Positions 32,801 through 34,236 of a stretch of DNA of 34,236 nucleotides are shown here, in pieces. The position numbers and the translations under genes are program-made. Within the stretch, counting starts at the first letter, position 1; every line of letters begins with the position of its first letter. Origin of the DNA: Clostridia bacterium (GTDB taxonomy: Bacteria; Bacillota; Clostridia; Oscillospirales; Acutalibacteraceae). The stretch lies in assembly GCA_017380575.1 (NCBI GenBank), contig JAFODS010000032.1, positions 1 to 34,236 of the forward strand, written 5' to 3'. Under the pieces are notes generated by a model that was not told the DNA's origin, did no database searches, and worked only from the letters and a program-made list of their open reading frames with translations.

Positions 32801-33871
32801 ATGGTTAACGGAAAAATCGGAACAGCCGTCATCGGATACGGCGGTATGGGAAAATGGCACACCGAAAAGATGATCCGCGATATGGGCGAGCGAATGGAGC
32901 TTGTCGGCATTTATGATATCAGGGAAGAAAGATGTCAGCTTGCAAAAGAAAACGGAATCCACGTCTTTTCTTCAAGAGAAGAATTGCTTGCAGACGAAAG
33001 AATTGACTTCATCGTTGTAGCAACTCCGAATGACCTGCACCGTGAAATTGCGATTCAGGCAATGGAAGCCGGCAAAAACGTTATGAGCGAAAAGCCCGTT
33101 ACGCTTTCAAGTGAAATGCTTGAAGAAATGATTGTTGCAAGCGAACGCACAGGCAAGCTTTTCACAGTTCATCAGAACAGACGCTTTGACCCTGACTACC
33201 TTACAATCAAGAGAATCTATGAAGAAAACATGCTCGGTAAGATTTTCAATATCGAATCCCGCGTTTGCGGTTCAAGAGGTATCCCCGGTGACTGGCGACA
33301 GAAAAAAGCTCAGGGCGGCGGTATGATCCTCGACTGGGGCATACATACACTTGACCAGATTCTTATGCTTTTTGATGACAAGAAGCTTCTTTCGGTTTAC
33401 AACCAGATAACCAATATCACCAACGACGAGGTTGACGACGGTTTCAGCTGTGAGCTTCGTTATGAGGGAAATCTTACGGTTCATCTTTACGTAGGTACAA
33501 GCAACTTCATTGATCTTCCCCGCTGGTATGTGCAGGGCGAAAACGGAACTGCAATAATCAAAGACTGGGATTTAAACGGTGAAATTGTTAAGGTTGAAGA
33601 CTGGGAAAACAAAGACGCTGTGCCGATTCAGGCAGGTGTCGGTCTTACAAAGACAATGGCACCGAGAACCGACGAAACAATCAAGAAGTTCCCTCTCCCC
33701 TATGTTGAGAAAGTTTCTTTCAGCGACGAAAGCAGACTTTACAACAACCTTTGCGATGCAATTGAAGGCAAAGCTGAGCAGATTGTTACTCACGATCAGC
33801 AGAGAAGACTTATCCGAGTTGTTGAAGCAATGTTCGAATCAGCAGAGAAAAACGAAGTTATTAAATTCTAA
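32801..33871 (+). CDS. Gfo/Idh/MocA-family NAD(P)-dependent oxidoreductase
   Basis: 356 residues, normal length. The N-terminal Rossmann domain has the dinucleotide motif VIGYGGMGKWH (10-20) and the family's MSEKPVTL (95-102), where K98 is the catalytic lysine. The C-terminal alpha/beta domain has GGMILDWGIHTLDQ, with D178 and H182 as the usual catalytic pair. These enzymes oxidise or reduce a hydroxyl of a sugar, inositol or polyol. As the third gene after two isomerase-like barrels, it probably supplies or consumes their keto-sugar. The AGAGG site is eight bases before the ATG. The operon ends at the terminator at 33878-33913. Confidence 0.93.
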   Translation: MVNGKIGTAVIGYGGMGKWHTEKMIRDMGERMELVGIYDIREERCQLAKENGIHVFSSREELLADERIDFIVVATPNDLHREIAIQAMEAGKNVMSEKPVTLSSEMLEEMIVASERTGKLFTVHQNRRFDPDYLTIKRIYEENMLGKIFNIESRVCGSRGIPGDWRQKKAQGGGMILDWGIHTLDQILMLFDDKKLLSVYNQITNITNDEVDDGFSCELRYEGNLTVHLYVGTSNFIDLPRWYVQGENGTAIIKDWDLNGEIVKVEDWENKDAVPIQAGVGLTKTMAPRTDETIKKFPLPYVEKVSFSDESRLYNNLCDAIEGKAEQIVTHDQQRRLIRVVEAMFESAEKNEVIKF

Positions 33872-33877
33872 AGTTAA

Positions 33878-33913
33878 AGACCGGCAGTTCAAAACTGCCG
33901 GTCTGCATTTTTT
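33878..33913 (+). terminator. Rho-independent terminator of the isomerase/oxidoreductase operon
   Basis: Stem AGACCGGCAGTT / AACTGCCGGTCT with a three-base loop, then GCATTTTTT. Confidence 0.93.
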
Positions 33914-33915
33914 CT

Positions 33916-34236
33916 ACAAATTCGGGTTTGTGGAGATGTTTGTTTTTGGATTTGAATATAAGCAAAGCCTCCCTTGCCTAAAGGGAGGTGGATTTTGCGA
34001 AGCAAAAGACGGAGGGATACTTTATAAAAACTTTGATTTTTCGCTGTTTTCTTCAAAAATATCCCCCAGTCACGACTTTGTCGTGCCAGCCCCCTTTAGG
34101 CAAGGGGGCCATAAAGGTGCACTATCCAAGAGACCGACAGACCCGAATTTGGCAGGATGTTTAAAACCTTCTTGTAGGGTGTGACGCTTGCGACACACCG
34201 TTAAAAACAGCAGAATATCGGCACGTCGTAAACGTC
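33916..34236 (+). repeat. Composite palindromic repeat, copy C (cut by right edge)
   Basis: Boundary palindrome ACAAATTCGGGTTTGT (33916-33931), then a part with terminal inverted repeats of about 19 bp (33967-33985 and 34091-34110), a boundary motif near 34128-34145, then the first REPIN-like doublet from 34174 to the edge. The order is as in copies A and B. Confidence 0.85.

Noticed and set aside
33579-34184. Long plus-strand open frame over the end of the oxidoreductase gene
   Set aside because: An out-of-frame reading that continues through the terminator and repeat copy C; no start signal.

Overview
The window looks like a chromosomal segment from a low-to-medium GC Clostridia genome, most likely an uncultured relative of Ruminococcus/Oscillospiraceae. 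The reasons are strong AGGAGG ribosome sites, sigma-A type promoters with 17-base spacers, RNase Y, a SigH-like sigma factor, several dockerin-type secreted proteins, and intergenic palindromic repeat clusters. No tRNA, rRNA, CRISPR array, transposase or phage gene was recognised.

Region 1 (1-8700, minus strand) is a three-gene secreted-protein cluster behind one good promoter and a long GC-rich leader that looks like a structured RNA. The genes encode a 1349-residue secreted protein ending in a dockerin-like module, a 359-residue protein with a cohesin-like beta domain and a dockerin, and a very long stalk protein with ten FIVAR-like three-helix repeats that runs off the left edge. Region 2 (8.8-13.6 kb) is housekeeping and accessory: truB, a SigH-like sigma factor, a double zinc-ribbon protein, a degenerate CPBP-family membrane protein with a histidine-rich tail, and an FkbM-type methyltransferase.

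Region 3 (13.7-19.8 kb, plus strand) has a cytoplasmic glycoside-hydrolase-like protein followed by three secreted proteins that carry the dockerin at the N-terminus. Two of these are a tandem duplication that kept the signal peptide and dockerin but changed the C-terminal module. The third seems to have been inserted upstream of the hydrolase gene's original terminator, leaving a 60-bp duplicate of the hydrolase gene's 3' end. Region 4 (19.8-29.9 kb) holds rsmA, galE-hflX, an M28 membrane peptidase, a metF-metH operon and rny. Region 5 (31-33.9 kb) is a three-gene operon of two TIM-barrel sugar isomerase/epimerase-like proteins and a Gfo/Idh/MocA oxidoreductase, probably for sugar or polyol catabolism.

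Three intergenic spaces (about 23.13-23.72, 30.23-30.77 and 33.92 kb to the right edge) carry copies of one composite repeat. It has a terminal-inverted-repeat part followed by up to three REPIN-like palindrome doublets, and a short boundary palindrome separates the parts. Copies differ by compensatory base changes in their stems. This repeat, the leader RNA and the dockerin module shuffling are the most interesting signals.
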